Positions 24,310-37,159 of a stretch of 64,000 nucleotides of DNA are shown here, in pieces (position 1 is the first letter of the stretch; every line of letters starts with the position of its first letter). Both the position numbers and the translations under genes were made by a program. The stretch comes from Numida meleagris (lineage: Eukaryota > Chordata > Aves > Galliformes > Numididae). The DNA lies in assembly GCF_002078875.1 (NCBI RefSeq), contig NC_034409.1, positions 12,590,434 through 12,654,433 on the forward strand. The letters are read 5' to 3'. Under the pieces are notes generated by a model. The model did not search any database. It was not told where the DNA came from and worked only from the letters and a program-made list of their open reading frames with translations.

Positions 24310-27300
24310 CTGAAAGAGTAACAAACAGAGCAGTCATTCTTTGGAAATGTGCCTCCTCTGCTTTTCTCAATGCACAACACATTTACATCAATCCTTTGGT
24401 CCACTTTAGGCACTTCAGTTGTTCTATGTACCCTTCATAGCAGTGAATTCACTCAGCCATAGGCTGGGAATTCCACTGGAAAAAGAAGTGCATTAAGAGG
24501 TTATTTTCCACTGCTGATGCTGATATGAACTATGTGGTTATTGGAATAAAATTCTGCTCCTTTCTTCTAACTCTGTGTGTTGAAGCATTTGTTTTATGAG
24601 CCTATAGATTTGTTTACTCAAGAACAGAGTAACCTAAAATCCTATTTCTTTACTTAATAGTGCCACGATGTGAATGTAGCAGAACTCTTTGTGGCATAAG
24701 CTTCAATCAGTATCTCTCCTCTTCTATCATTTCCAGCCTAAAACCATGGGAAGATAACTTAAACTTGACAGTGAGCTGATCTTCCATGCCTGCTAATCTT
24801 GGTCTAATGCAATTTGGCATTTATTGCATTAGAAATACTACCTCACTGGGTTGAATTTTCCTCCATAGAAAATACTGGCTGCTTGAAGCTTTTCAAAACT
24901 TTCTGGAATTAGTTCTGAAGTTGACTAAGTACTACATGGATAAGTAAAACACATGCACGCACACAGAGATGCATAAATGCACTTACATACTTTTCTTTGT
25001 GAAAAAAGTCCATAGTAATTTTACTACTGACATTTTCTTCCTTGCATTAAACAGGAACTCAGGCACCAGCATATGGTTGATCAGTGGCAAGTGCTAGCTT
25101 TTTGATGACCAAAAGGTGTGTGATTTTAATGCTTTAAATTAACAGATCCAAAGAAACAATTATTAAGTCTAAAATTTGTTTCACAGACCAAATGTTTAGC
25201 GCTTTTCATCTGTATCCTATCTCTAGTTTGCTTTTTTTTCCCCCATCAGTATAGCTGTACCAATGCAATGCTTCTGGGACTTGGGCTTCTTGTTTTATTT
25301 TACGAAACATTTGATTGTGAATATTTTAATGTAGAACTGGTTAGAGTGAACAAGTCAGAATGTATAAAAATTGGCTTCTGTACCTCTCCTATTTCAATCC
25401 TAGTTTTACAGGGTGTTAATAGCAATGCAGAAATATTCTAAACACCAAAACTGATATATCTTTTTTCCATGTGTAAGAGAAACTGAACTCCCTTCAGAAT
25501 TAGCCTCAGACATGATGACCTAATCACTACATTCTCAGCTAGGGTATGCAGCACAAGCTGAAGCCAAGATTTCAATGCCTGTGAGATATGTTTATCTTGT
25601 TTATACTGGCATAGTTTGTCTACATTCATATTCAATATATCCTTCAGAGCTAGGATCTGTATCTGCTCTTAAAGTCTACCTCTACATTATTATGGTTTTT
25701 TTTTTGCATGTAGCATGTAAGGTATTATTTGCAATCAAAGGAAATGGACCTTGGTTGTTGTCTTCACGTCTGTATCTTTGGGGCTATGCCTATGAAGAAA
25801 ATACCTAAGATCTCCAGAAGAGGTTGTGAAAATAAATAATGTTTGAAATACAGTAAAATAATTGAACAGCATAAGAAGGAAATATAATTTTCTATCTTTT
25901 TTGCACTTTTAATTCTTTGTAAATAAGATCTGAAAGGATGCAAGTATTAATGAAAATCTGAAACAGAATTGCTGCATGAAAAGTGAGCATTTTCTGAGCT
26001 ATGAATGAACAGAGATCCTATTTACAAAATATGTGATCAGATTATAATGTACTGTTATAATGCCTATGAACAAGTAAATGAATTAACACCATGAGGTCAA
26101 CATTATTTTTGCCATTTTATAACTTTCAGCATTTTACCTTAACTGTGTTAGTAAAGCCCTCTTCGTATGCTTTTTTTTTTCACATAATTTAAGTATACTT
26201 TATATAATCAAAGAATAATCATGATGTTCAGCATACAGTGGGGTCACTCTCTACAGTTTTTTCCATAAACTCATATTCTTTGATTCCGTCTTCAAATAAA
26301 GATATGCCATTTTGTTTTGAGTTACTTTCTTATCTGTTCTTCCTCCTGCCCTCCCTAGATCCATGACCATATGGTTTCTGTTACACCTACATCTTCATGT
26401 GCTCGCTGCTGATGGATCAATTTGACTCAAGTCAAATTCACATTGCAGACACAGAAAGTGTAAACATTTCTTTTTTTTCCACATTCTTTTTTTGGAGTTT
26501 ACTGTATGTAGTGAGATACTTACTGAAACAGCTTTTAGCAATGAGCATAGCACAATATAGAACTGAATATTCTCCTCTGCAAGAAGCAGTGCTGGCTTCG
26601 CACCAACTTTTGATGGAATAGAAAAAGATGTACATACTTGGTCATTGTTTCATGGAAACAAAAACATGAAAACATGGAACTTTACACAGAACATTCATGA
26701 ATGGTCAGTCAGAATGATTCCTAAAGCAGCAAATTCTAATGGCCTGATGTATATGCCCCTAGAAGATTCAATCCAGATACATCTCTTGTGGAGCAACAAC
26801 AACTGACTCATTCATATAACAAATGGCTATAAAATGATGGATACTGGAGCCTAATAATGGAAAAAATGTAGAGGCCAGAGACTGAGATTACACAAGGGCA
26901 GTGCCTGTACCTGCAGTCTATCTGCAAGGGTTTATGGGCATGAAATTGATACCACTAAGCAACATGATTTAAGCATTTGTTCCATATGGTTAGAATCAAT
27001 ACTCGGTTACAGAAAAAGGGGCTCTTATTTGGATGTAAATCCTCTCTTCTTTCCAACAAGATAGATAGATAGTTCCTTCTTCCACTGACAAGTAACCAAC
27101 TAATGCCTATTTATTACACTGTTCTGAAACATAAAGCTGTAAGTATATGCAATTGTACTGAATCTGTCAAATGTCCTTCAGTATACAGGTAAACTTAAAG
27201 CATATAACATTTGATAAGGAACTTCACAGCTTAACAGTACATTTTGGGCACATCTCCTTTTCTTCTTCTCAGTCTTCAAACTAGATTCACTTCATGCCCA

Positions 27301-28965
27301 ATAGATAACATATGGAAGCAAAGAGCAAAAAGTTGACCCCTATCCACCCTTTTTGTGCCACTGGTGACTGTACAGATCTCAGCTGTATTCCATCAGCCAT
27401 CTCCTTTCCAGACCACAGGTTCCGTGCTTGCTTATTTGCTCCTTTTATGGAAAGCATTCTGTATGTCTGATCATCCCTGCTGCCCCCTCCAAGTCTCTTC
27501 CAGTCTTCAGGCAATGCTTTACCCATAAAAAGACTTCCAGTAACACAGCATAACTGATTTTAACAAAACAAGATAATGAGTACTACTAAATCAGAATTTA
27601 GTATGTAGTTGCCGCTGTAATGATAGTGTAAGTAGGATAAATATTTGGATGGCAAATCTCATTGTCAACTAATTAAAAAAGAGTTGGTAAAACATAAATA
27701 TGAAATAATTTACAAGCATTGTAAAGGGAGTTCAAATACTATATTAGTAGTAAAATTTCTATGATAGCTGAGTATTCAAAAGAGGAGATACTGTCTTACT
27801 GTATAACTTCATAACTTGTCATCAATGTAAATAATTGCCTCTGCAGCAACTTCAATTTGTATGTTGTCTTTTCACAAATTAAGTAATTTCCTATCTGATT
27901 CCTGACCTGGAAAATTTCTAAGTTTATAGGCTAAGTTTAAGGTCAGAACACTAAACAATGCATAGTTCAGGCTAATCTTTTTTACTTTAAGAACATCTGG
28001 CTTTATATTGTTGAGATCCACTGTTTAAATTTTCAAACCAAGGTATATAATTATCATAAGAAAAACAGTGTGAAAATGAAGTTTAGAGAGATTCAACAGA
28101 TATCCTGCTGTGAGCATGAGATCTTGAGAATAACAGTATCTAGCTAAAATACATGTAGTCCTTTTCCTAGCAGATTAGTGTCATCATTAGATATTAACAA
28201 TTTACTCAGTTGATGTTTTTATAGGACATTTTAAAAGGTTCAGGTTTTTTTTTTCTGAAAATGACACAGTACAATTTGTGTTGTTCCTTCCATAAAACAG
28301 CTAAGAAATCTGCTCGATCTGGAGAAGGCACATGTGCATTTCTTATTGAAACACAATTTGTTGTTTTTAAGGATTTATGCTGGTAAGAAATATACTTTAG
28401 AATTACATTGAGACATACTGTTGTGCCACTAAGAGACAATGATGCACAGAAATATATCAGCAGCACATGAAGAACCTCATGTAATAGACTAAAAGAAATT
28501 TAACTATTCCATTGAGCTCTCTGTGCTAGGTTATGTAAGTAAGAATGGCATTCAACAAAAGGCTGGCTAAGAAAACAGAAAGTATTACCTGAAAACCCAC
28601 ACTAGCAGCAGGAAAAATACATTTTAAATAGTAATTGGTCCATGATTTGTAGAACAAGGGAAAGAGAATAATACTAGCAATTTAGATTGTAATTTGCACA
28701 GTAGCGTGCAAAGTAAAGCTCTCTTACAATTGCTCAGAGTCAATGCAGAGGGCAGAATTTGAAATTCATTAAAATTCATGGAAGTAAAGAAAAATAACAT
28801 GGAAAGGACTGTAAGTAGAAAATCATTTCTAAGAATGAAAGTGTAGAATAGTGTAATGAAGAACGAATGATCTTGCACAGAGTAAAATGTTACCTGCTTG
28901 GACATGGTTACTTCGAAGATTAGAGAGGCTTCCAGGAAATATCAAGAAAAGAGGTGAAGTTTTAC
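24310..28965 (-). other. FBXL13: FBXL13 intron
   Basis: A 4.7-kb AT-rich intron with a short (GATA)n run near 27060-27071. No mobile element with a clear signature and no extra exon; frames on either strand lack recognisable homology. Confidence 0.7.
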
Positions 28966-29049
28966 CTGAATGCCAGTGTCGCTGATGTTTTTGCATTCCG
29001 ATAGAGAAAGCTGCTTGATTTTTCCATGGCGGCCAAGGGCTCTCAAACC
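28966..29049 (-). CDS. FBXL13: FBXL13 exon, one leucine-rich repeat
   Basis: A 28-codon exon in phase 0 with a CTTTTTAG acceptor and an ATTCAG/GTAAAA donor. It encodes GLRALGRHGKIKQLSLSECK followed by NISDTGIQ, a single LRR unit. It is too short to stand out as an open frame. Human FBXL13 has the matching GLNVLSRHKKLKELSVSEC segment at this position. Confidence 0.94.
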
Positions 29050-29244
29050 CTAAAAAGTTCCAGAAAAAAATAAAAATTAAAACATGCAGTTCTATATAAT
29101 TACTGTTAATATGCTTATATGTTCAATAATATTCAATGTTTGTTTATTAAATGCTCTATCTAAGAATTACAGCACCTTTTAAGACACACAAAAAACAATC
29201 CCACAGAACACTCTCACAGAACTTTATTACTTTTTACAAAGAGG

Positions 29245-29285
29245 ATTGGAGATATGTAAACGAGTATTGGAGATATGTAAACGAG
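29245..29285. repeat. Two-copy 21-bp tandem duplication
   Basis: The 20-mer attggagatatgtaaacgag occurs at 29245-29264 and again at 29266-29285 without a mismatch, separated by a single T, so the unit is 21 bp. The perfect identity suggests a recent slippage or local duplication. Confidence 0.9.
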
Positions 29286-29810
29286 CTGTCTAAAGTTACA
29301 CACAAAAATCCTTACACGGTGAGAACTATAGTCTGGATTTCCGTTCCAAGATATTCAAAATAACTTTCCTATGGTCTGGAATTGTTTTCTAAATCAAAGT
29401 AGAAGTAATTTTAATTGTTGTCAAGTTAACCTCTGATTCTGAAGCATTTCTTTAAAAGGACTTTCCTGGATCCATTAAAACCCAGCAGAACAGCCAGTCT
29501 TATTTTATCTGCTTCAATCAGGAGCAAATGAATGCTAGGTTCTTAGAGCATCTTGAACAGAATGCCTGTAGTTTATCCTCTGATTTTTTCTTGAAGTACG
29601 CAAAAAGGTCACAAATACTTTGCAGAAATAATGCACTGGATAAAGCAAAAAAAAACCAAAAAAACAAACATTTTCTTATCTGGTCAGAAAGAAATAAACT
29701 GGAGAAAAACAGCACAATGTGAAATACTTCCATGGGACACAGCACGATCATAAAACAAAACAGATTTATAGATCTCCTTCAAAATTTGTGTTTGAAAGAA
29801 CTTTTCACAG

Positions 29811-29840
29811 TTTTTTTTTGTTGTTGTTGTTGTTATTGTT
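29811..29840. repeat. Poly-T and (GTT)n simple repeat
   Basis: Nine T residues followed by about seven GTT units, one of them changed to ATT. Intronic, no further meaning seen. Confidence 0.85.
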
Positions 29841-32800
29841 GAAAGAAGAAAATACTACTTGCTTCAACCATAAAATATCTTAAAACTGCTGCCTTTAGGC
29901 TTTGCTTATCAGTGAGCTCTTATGACTACAGCCATGACTACAACTACAAACTTTGACTACAAGAAGACAAGACTTGAAATGGTGGAGTCACACTCACAGG
30001 TACATTCTATTTTAGAAAAAAATATTCAGCAAAACATATTCAAGACAATCGAGAGGTGGCAACTCCAGAAAATTCCTACTTTAGGAGTGCAAAAGGATAA
30101 GAAGTTGCTTTGTCTTTTTCACTGCTTGTTCACCAGGAAGCAGTACCATGTTCTGATTTTCAACTCCAAATCTGGAGGAAAACTAAATGTTGATTTTATA
30201 AAATGTATTTTGATATTCACAGCAGAGTATCTGCATTCTTCATATCATTAAACAAACTTTACTGAAAAACAGAGTTACTGCTTCAATCCATGCGGTTAAA
30301 AAATTATCTACAATTAGGCAGTGAACTGCACTGCACAGAGGAAATATCATATTGAAAAACTAAGCACATGTAAATAGTGTCTGGAACCCAGATGTGGACG
30401 CTGTAATGATAATGCCAGGAGAGTGCGTCTGGAGTTCAAATGTTGCAAATTCCTGAAATCTCACAGGCTGAATAAAAACAAAAAAAAATGGAACAATGAA
30501 AACGATTTCTAATCCTGGTTGCTTCTGAAAACAAAGACATTTGCATTTTTCCTCGGCAGACACAGTTATATGGTGACCATTACTTTCAACAGCTTCATGA
30601 AAATCTACAGATTTCAAATTTTTGTTGACCAGAGCAGTCCTATTCAAGACAAGAAAAGATTATGTACTTTATCCCCAAATACATTTATGCCAAAACTTGA
30701 ATTACTTACAGAACAGACTGACAGTGATATGTGTGACCTTGTGAACATGTCTTCATCCATTTCTCTTTATCTAAACGTGGCACAACTGTATGGTATTTGG
30801 AAATGAAATATTAAATAATTTTTTTGCTAGAAGACAACTAATGCTGCTATTACTTCAAAGCTAATCTACAATAATTTTATGTGACAATACTGACATTGTG
30901 TCACAATAAAATTATTTTTTACAATAAAAATCAAGGTCTCCTTTGAGGGGTTTCATTAGTATCAGCAGATTTGAGAAAGGAAAAGGTTGAAGATATGGAA
31001 TACAAGGAATGTCATTAGGAACTGTCAATCACACGGAGAAACTATGAAACTGACATTTCCAACAATAAACCTCTTCAAGGAAGTTCAATGCAGGAATATA
31101 CATGGAATTTTTAACTATCAGATTTAAATCTAACAGAGGTATAGAGTAGCTAATTATCCCTAGTTTTTCTAGAATTCCTGATTTATTCAGTAGTATTCTC
31201 TGATAAACAGCGTCAGGGATTCCCATCTGGGACACTGACCTATTTCTGAGACTTTTATCTTCTATACTAAGCCTCCAGACATTTTTAAAAGATATGGTCA
31301 GAGCTATATTATCGTCAGAACTCCTGGAAACATATGCTAGCAGAACAGACACAATGTAGCATACAGAATATGACTCCCACTCTACAGGCTTCCAAAACCA
31401 TCCTTCTACTTTAACATGAGGAAATCTCATGTCTCTTGGATCAACCTTCCAAAGACACAGAGAAAGGGAAGATTTTGTCCTGCATCTCTTGTATAGGACA
31501 TTTATTACTATCTCTATTTAGAAAACAACTTTATAGGAAACATTTCATTCTTCTCCAGCAGCTGTTTTTTTCAAGCAACTGAGTTTTATAGCATTGTTCT
31601 GTTTCAGTTACATCATGTGAGGCCTACAAACACTTGCAGAACATCATTTGTTATCATTTCACCAAAGCTTTTGTAGATGAAAAAATGAGAATCTTTGCAG
31701 CATCTTCACTTGTTTGAGACGAAGTCACCTGAGACTACAGCATACCAGCAAACAATTCTTTATAATTTAAATTTACAAACTGCAAGTTTATGCCTTCCAA
31801 CTGCAGAGTGCAATGAATGTAACCTTTCTTACCAACATGTGCTATGCTATTTTCAACTTCTGAGATTTCTGTTCACATATCTCTTGGTAACCCTAAAGGT
31901 CAGCATCTGTAATGTATCTTTGTCTTCATGTTCCAGAGACACACAGATGTCTTTTCCTGTGCATATCCCAAATCAAAGAGACTGACTTCAAAGTCACCCT
32001 TACCCTGGAAGAGCTCTTAAGAAGTAGCTCCCACCTTCCATTTGAGAGCTATTTAATTTGAAATGACTCAGCTCGTTCTCTAAAATGCTTAGATTTCTGC
32101 ACATACTAGCCACACCCTGGCACCAGTTTCAAATGCTTACTAGTAGAGAAGAACATAACTCAGACCTTGTAGTATCATTTTGCTAATAACAATACAGAGA
32201 TGGCAGAGCAGTGTTCTGTTTCAGATAACACTTTCTGGAAACCTGGTAAGTTCTTAAGCAAATGTAGCTATGTTTTCTCCAGTACCTGAGCTAATATAAA
32301 GGTGCATGAGATCTGTTTAGAGGAACAGTAAAGGCATTCTTTAATTGCAGTGCAGAAATCTCCCTGTATGACTTTGTGTATAATACATTCCATAAAACTG
32401 AATTTCTGTATCTAACACCGCTTGTGGCTAGACAAAATCTTGACTTGTGAAATACAGTTGCCAGTGTTTCTTGATACTAAGTCCACACAACAGGCCTTCT
32501 ATTGTGACAATATGGCTTGTCAAAACATTGCACCCAAAACAATTGACTACGATATCTCCCTGTGGTAATGTCTCCTATTTCTATGCTGAACTAAGTTACT
32601 AATTCTTCAGGCCAAATTCTCTCTTTCTCTATTCTCCCAAGAAAACTGGACTGCTAACATCTGAATTTGGATCTTGCTTGAATATTTATCATTTCCTTCT
32701 GCCTGCTATGGGGATGTGTGATTTGTCACTTCTTCTTCTCCAGAAATGAAATGCAACTAATTCATTTGCAGTCTGTCACTGCTTATAGGTAATATTTTCT

Positions 32801-35800
32801 TCTTAACCTTTACAAGGCTCTTCCTCAGTCCTAATAGTCTAATTTTCTAACAGATCAAAATGTGGAGCCAGGCTATGGATTCAAGACACCATAAACCCAG
32901 AGTCCCACTAAGACTGCAAAAAAAAATTAAATAACTGCATAAAGCCAAAATGTAATTTTTCCCCCTGTGATCTGTTTAGAAACATTTTATTAATATATTA
33001 GTAAATATTTATGCAGCAGCCTGGCCTTCAGGAGCAGCCAGGATCTGAATATCATTAAGTACAAACACATAACAAAAGAAAGTAGAACTAATTGTTTATA
33101 CAACCATCATGTAACCACTACTGCATAGTTCCCAAGGATTACAAATTACCCTCAAATTTAAAGACCAGTCTTACATGGCCAGGATGCAAAAAATCTGTGA
33201 CTGGTTAAGTGACTTGATGTCACATATGATTCTTGAGAAGGAATGTCAGCCAGCAGAGAGAATGGGACTTTGGGTCTTTACAAAGAGAGACTTTCATGCA
33301 TAACAGCCACTATGGAAGAAGATGCAGAAACAACTGTGATAGAAAACTTCTTCACAAACTCTGTTTTTACTTTTTGTCTTCTAATTTTAGAAGTGTATCA
33401 GAGTTCTTTCAGTTTTTAAAGTATTTTATCTGGTTTTTATACTTAAAGCTATTTTATTCCCTCTCATTATTACACTGCATGTAATTCACCACTGACACCA
33501 AGTTTCTCTGATGGGCATATACAGTTTTTCTTGCTGGACAGTGTATATGTGTATGTCAGGAGTCAACTGATTTACTTTAACCATTCCTTTTTTATTCTTT
33601 GTTATGCTTTTTCTGACTGTCTAAATCCTGCTTGACTTAAACAATTCTCTTCAAAAGTCCCAATATTTCAATATTTAATGTTTTTTTTTCTATGAAAAGG
33701 AGATGGGTGGTCCAGGCCATGTGCATTAGCAACTTGTGTCGGACTGAAGATGAACGCTAGGCAGCTGCTCGCTTTCAGACTCACATTTGGAGCAAAACTG
33801 CCAAAGCTGTATCATACTGAATATCAGAGATAGCTTACAACATTTTAATAAAAATATGGAGAGCAACAGAACAAATCTTATAATCAAAACCGCCTTGCTG
33901 TCTCATGGAAGCACTTCCGCCGAATCACTGGGACTGATTTTATAACACAAATAGGTTTTGGAGCTGACTGACAGTGCTTCCATCACAGTAATAGAAGCAT
34001 GAAAACCTTGCATATATTATAAACAATATCTAGAATTATTTGCGACTACCATATTATGTGTGCATTCACGAAACTGTTCACAATAGTTACAATTCAAAAC
34101 CCAGAAACCTATGGCCCCTATTCAAGGGTGTTCAGGAGAGCAAAAGGTGAAGGAAAACAATGAGAAATGGAAGACTAGCCGGAAAAAAAAAAGTTATCTC
34201 AAAGAACTTGAGAGTAATTTTTTCAAAGAAGTATACATTTTTGCATTGTCACTGAAATCATTTCATTGCCAAGTCTCTCTTTAAAGCTGTTTATAACTCT
34301 AAGAAACCTGTCTCCAGTACAAGAATGACAAAAACAGAGTAACTGATCTTCTCCTTATTAAAAAAAAAAGACAGTTAAAAATGTGTTATTTTTTAAATCA
34401 GTTTTGAATTGAGATGAAAATACTATCAGATACATAAAATGATTAATAGAGAACCATATAGAGACTGTACATGTATCCACATGCTATTATTTTCAGAAAT
34501 TCTAGGACTGAGATACACTTATACTTTTCACATCAAATATCCTGATATCCTTTTTAATGGGAAACCTACATGGAAGGACATTAAGCTATCACTTGTGCTT
34601 GCATGAAGTTTATTGCCTGCATATCAGAAGGACAGGGGAAACATAACCCCAATTCTGACATCCTGACAAGAAAAAAACAGGAGAAACAAGGATGTGGTTT
34701 CACTTTTCTAAAGAAAAGCAGATATGGTGAGGTAATACTGCAGGAATTGCCCAGCAATATCCAGGAAACTGGCACTAAAAACACCAGAAAAAGATATCTG
34801 TCAGATACTTCCTTATTACAGACATAATGAATGCCGAGTCTTGTAAGAGAAATTACAGTTTTCTTTGAAGCTTTCTTCTTTCCTTTGAAGAGGAAATAGC
34901 TGAGTGAAAAAAAACAATACTTGAATTGAATTGCATTTTATTTTACTTAATGTTATGCATCCTATATGAGTAAGAGCAATATAGTCAAAGCCCTAAAGAG
35001 AAAAGCAGAATAATGTCTTTGGGATGCCGACAGTCCCTCACACGCATAAAGCTGATATCCTCTTCAGTAGATAGCACTTGTTTTCATTAATGAATAGTCT
35101 TTGACTTTGACTTACCAAGACACTTATGCATACATACAAACTTAAGTATGTGATGAAATTACTTGACTTATACTACTATTGACTGATAGATTCCAGGCAA
35201 ATATAATAAATTTCTGCAACCATGAGAGAGACTACCAATACATTTTTTCTAAGCACTGTATTTTATTATTACTGTGAGTCTACAATGAGTCTACAGTATT
35301 CTTCTATATTAACAAGGTCTCTAGTCAGGCAAAAGTCTGAGCCAATATATTTCTTCCAAATGCAACAAATTTCCTGAATGAAAGACAAACTTCAGTAGGA
35401 ACATTTCTCTTATTGGCACCAGAGAAACTATAGAAGATAAAAGCATGAACTGTGGGAAAAAAACTTTCCATTTTGATTAAGATCTTAATTAAGTCAGTCA
35501 TACACAAGGCACAAATCTGTAAGAATATCCAACTCTAGTGTATCTTGACTCCCCTATCCTCCCCGTAAGTACATATTGGTATTATCATTACAATAAATTC
35601 TGCTCTGCTTTGGTAGGCTGAATGATTCTGCCATCATTTGAAAAGCAAAAAAGGAACATTCACTTGTGTACTGCAGACTTATGCTGCACATTCTACATGT
35701 TTCACAAACCAGGACAGCAAAAATAAGAGATCTACTGCACAGACTACAAGAAAAAATACTAGTCTTACAACTTATCTTTGTCAGCACAGTGTAATAGAGT

Positions 35801-36426
35801 TGATTACTGAACATAAAAATTGTTTTCTACTACATTTTCCAAGCAATTTGCCCACAGTACTTGCAAAAGAATCTTAATACAACTGCATTTATATGCTAAT
35901 AAAATGCATCATGTAAAGTCAAAACATACAAATAATAGTTTTTTACAAAGCAGATTGCTATATTTCTTTCCATCAACTCATGTTTTAAGATTAGGAAATG
36001 TAGTTATTATAAATGTGAGCCTTACACTTAAAGACGGAAAACAGTGAACTAACAGATTTTTAGTTAGCACAAGCACTGAGATCAGAAATGACAAGTATGA
36101 TAAATGGTCAATTTCCGGCTTAGTTTATCTGTCTTGTGGGAGGGAGGAAACAGAATGCCTTAAAAATGCAGTGTAAGCAGAAGAGCTTGGATTATTGCCC
36201 ACGGCATGGGTTGTGCTATGTGAAAACTAGAGGAAGAAACAAAACAGCACTTTAAGGCTATGTATGGCTAGTGGAGAGAAAGAAAACATTTATGTAGAAA
36301 GACTGTGGGACAGTAATTCAAGGCCTGTGAAGGTGCTATAAATTTCATTCAGATATATTTTATAATATTTAAAATTAGCACATTAAATTAAGTCTTCATG
36401 GATTTCCCAACCCTCTTTTTTTAGCT

Positions 36427-36460
36427 TTTTATTTATTTATTTATTTATTTATTTATTATT
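36427..36460. repeat. (TTTA)n microsatellite
   Basis: About seven to eight consecutive TTTA units, followed by TTATTTTTAG. A likely length-polymorphic site in the FBXL13 intron. Confidence 0.9.
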
Positions 36461-37159
36461 TTTAGGCCTCCATGAAGGATACGGGCATTTTTTTAAACAG
36501 ATCTCACACACCTTTTGCACTAGCAGTAAAGTTCTGGATCAGAATTCTGATCGAACAGCAATTTAATGAATATACCACATAGCAACAGTTTTCTTATGAA
36601 GTCATGGAATCATTCACTTTTTCATGAAGTTTCTGCTAGATTTCAGGGATCAGTGAAGAGTTTGCCTGAAAAGTAAAAGTAACAGCAGAGCTGGCTCTAA
36701 ACCCTGCACACAAGACAGGATCTGCCAAGAACATCTTATGTGGAGGCCTGCTATGTTTAACCTGGCTCCTACACTTGCTATATTGCTTTCCAGAGTCTTA
36801 GCAACTTGACAGTTTGAAGACACCTTGTTTGTAATTCTTTCACAGGCGATTATTTTTCTAGACCACAGTGTAGTGCATTCCCTCTATTAGAACTAACACT
36901 TTAATCATGAAATCTATCTCGTGGAAAATATACTTTTTAAAAATTTATATTTAAAAACAGCAACTTTTCAGTTTTCCGCAGGTCTAAGCACCCTGGAGCA
37001 AATCTTTTTTGTTGGCTTCTGTTTCTCTCTTTCAAATGTGAGAAACATCCAGTGTGAGAATTACCTTTTATTAGGTACTGCCTATGTATGGGCAAACACT
37101 GTACATTTCTAAAATAGTGTAACTCCACTGCTCCAGTACATGCAAGTTTTTAACTGGTT

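Noticed and set aside
29922..30251. 109-codon plus-strand frame starting MTTAMTTTTNFDY
   Set aside because: Low-complexity start in AT-rich intron sequence, antisense to FBXL13, with no domain or splice context.
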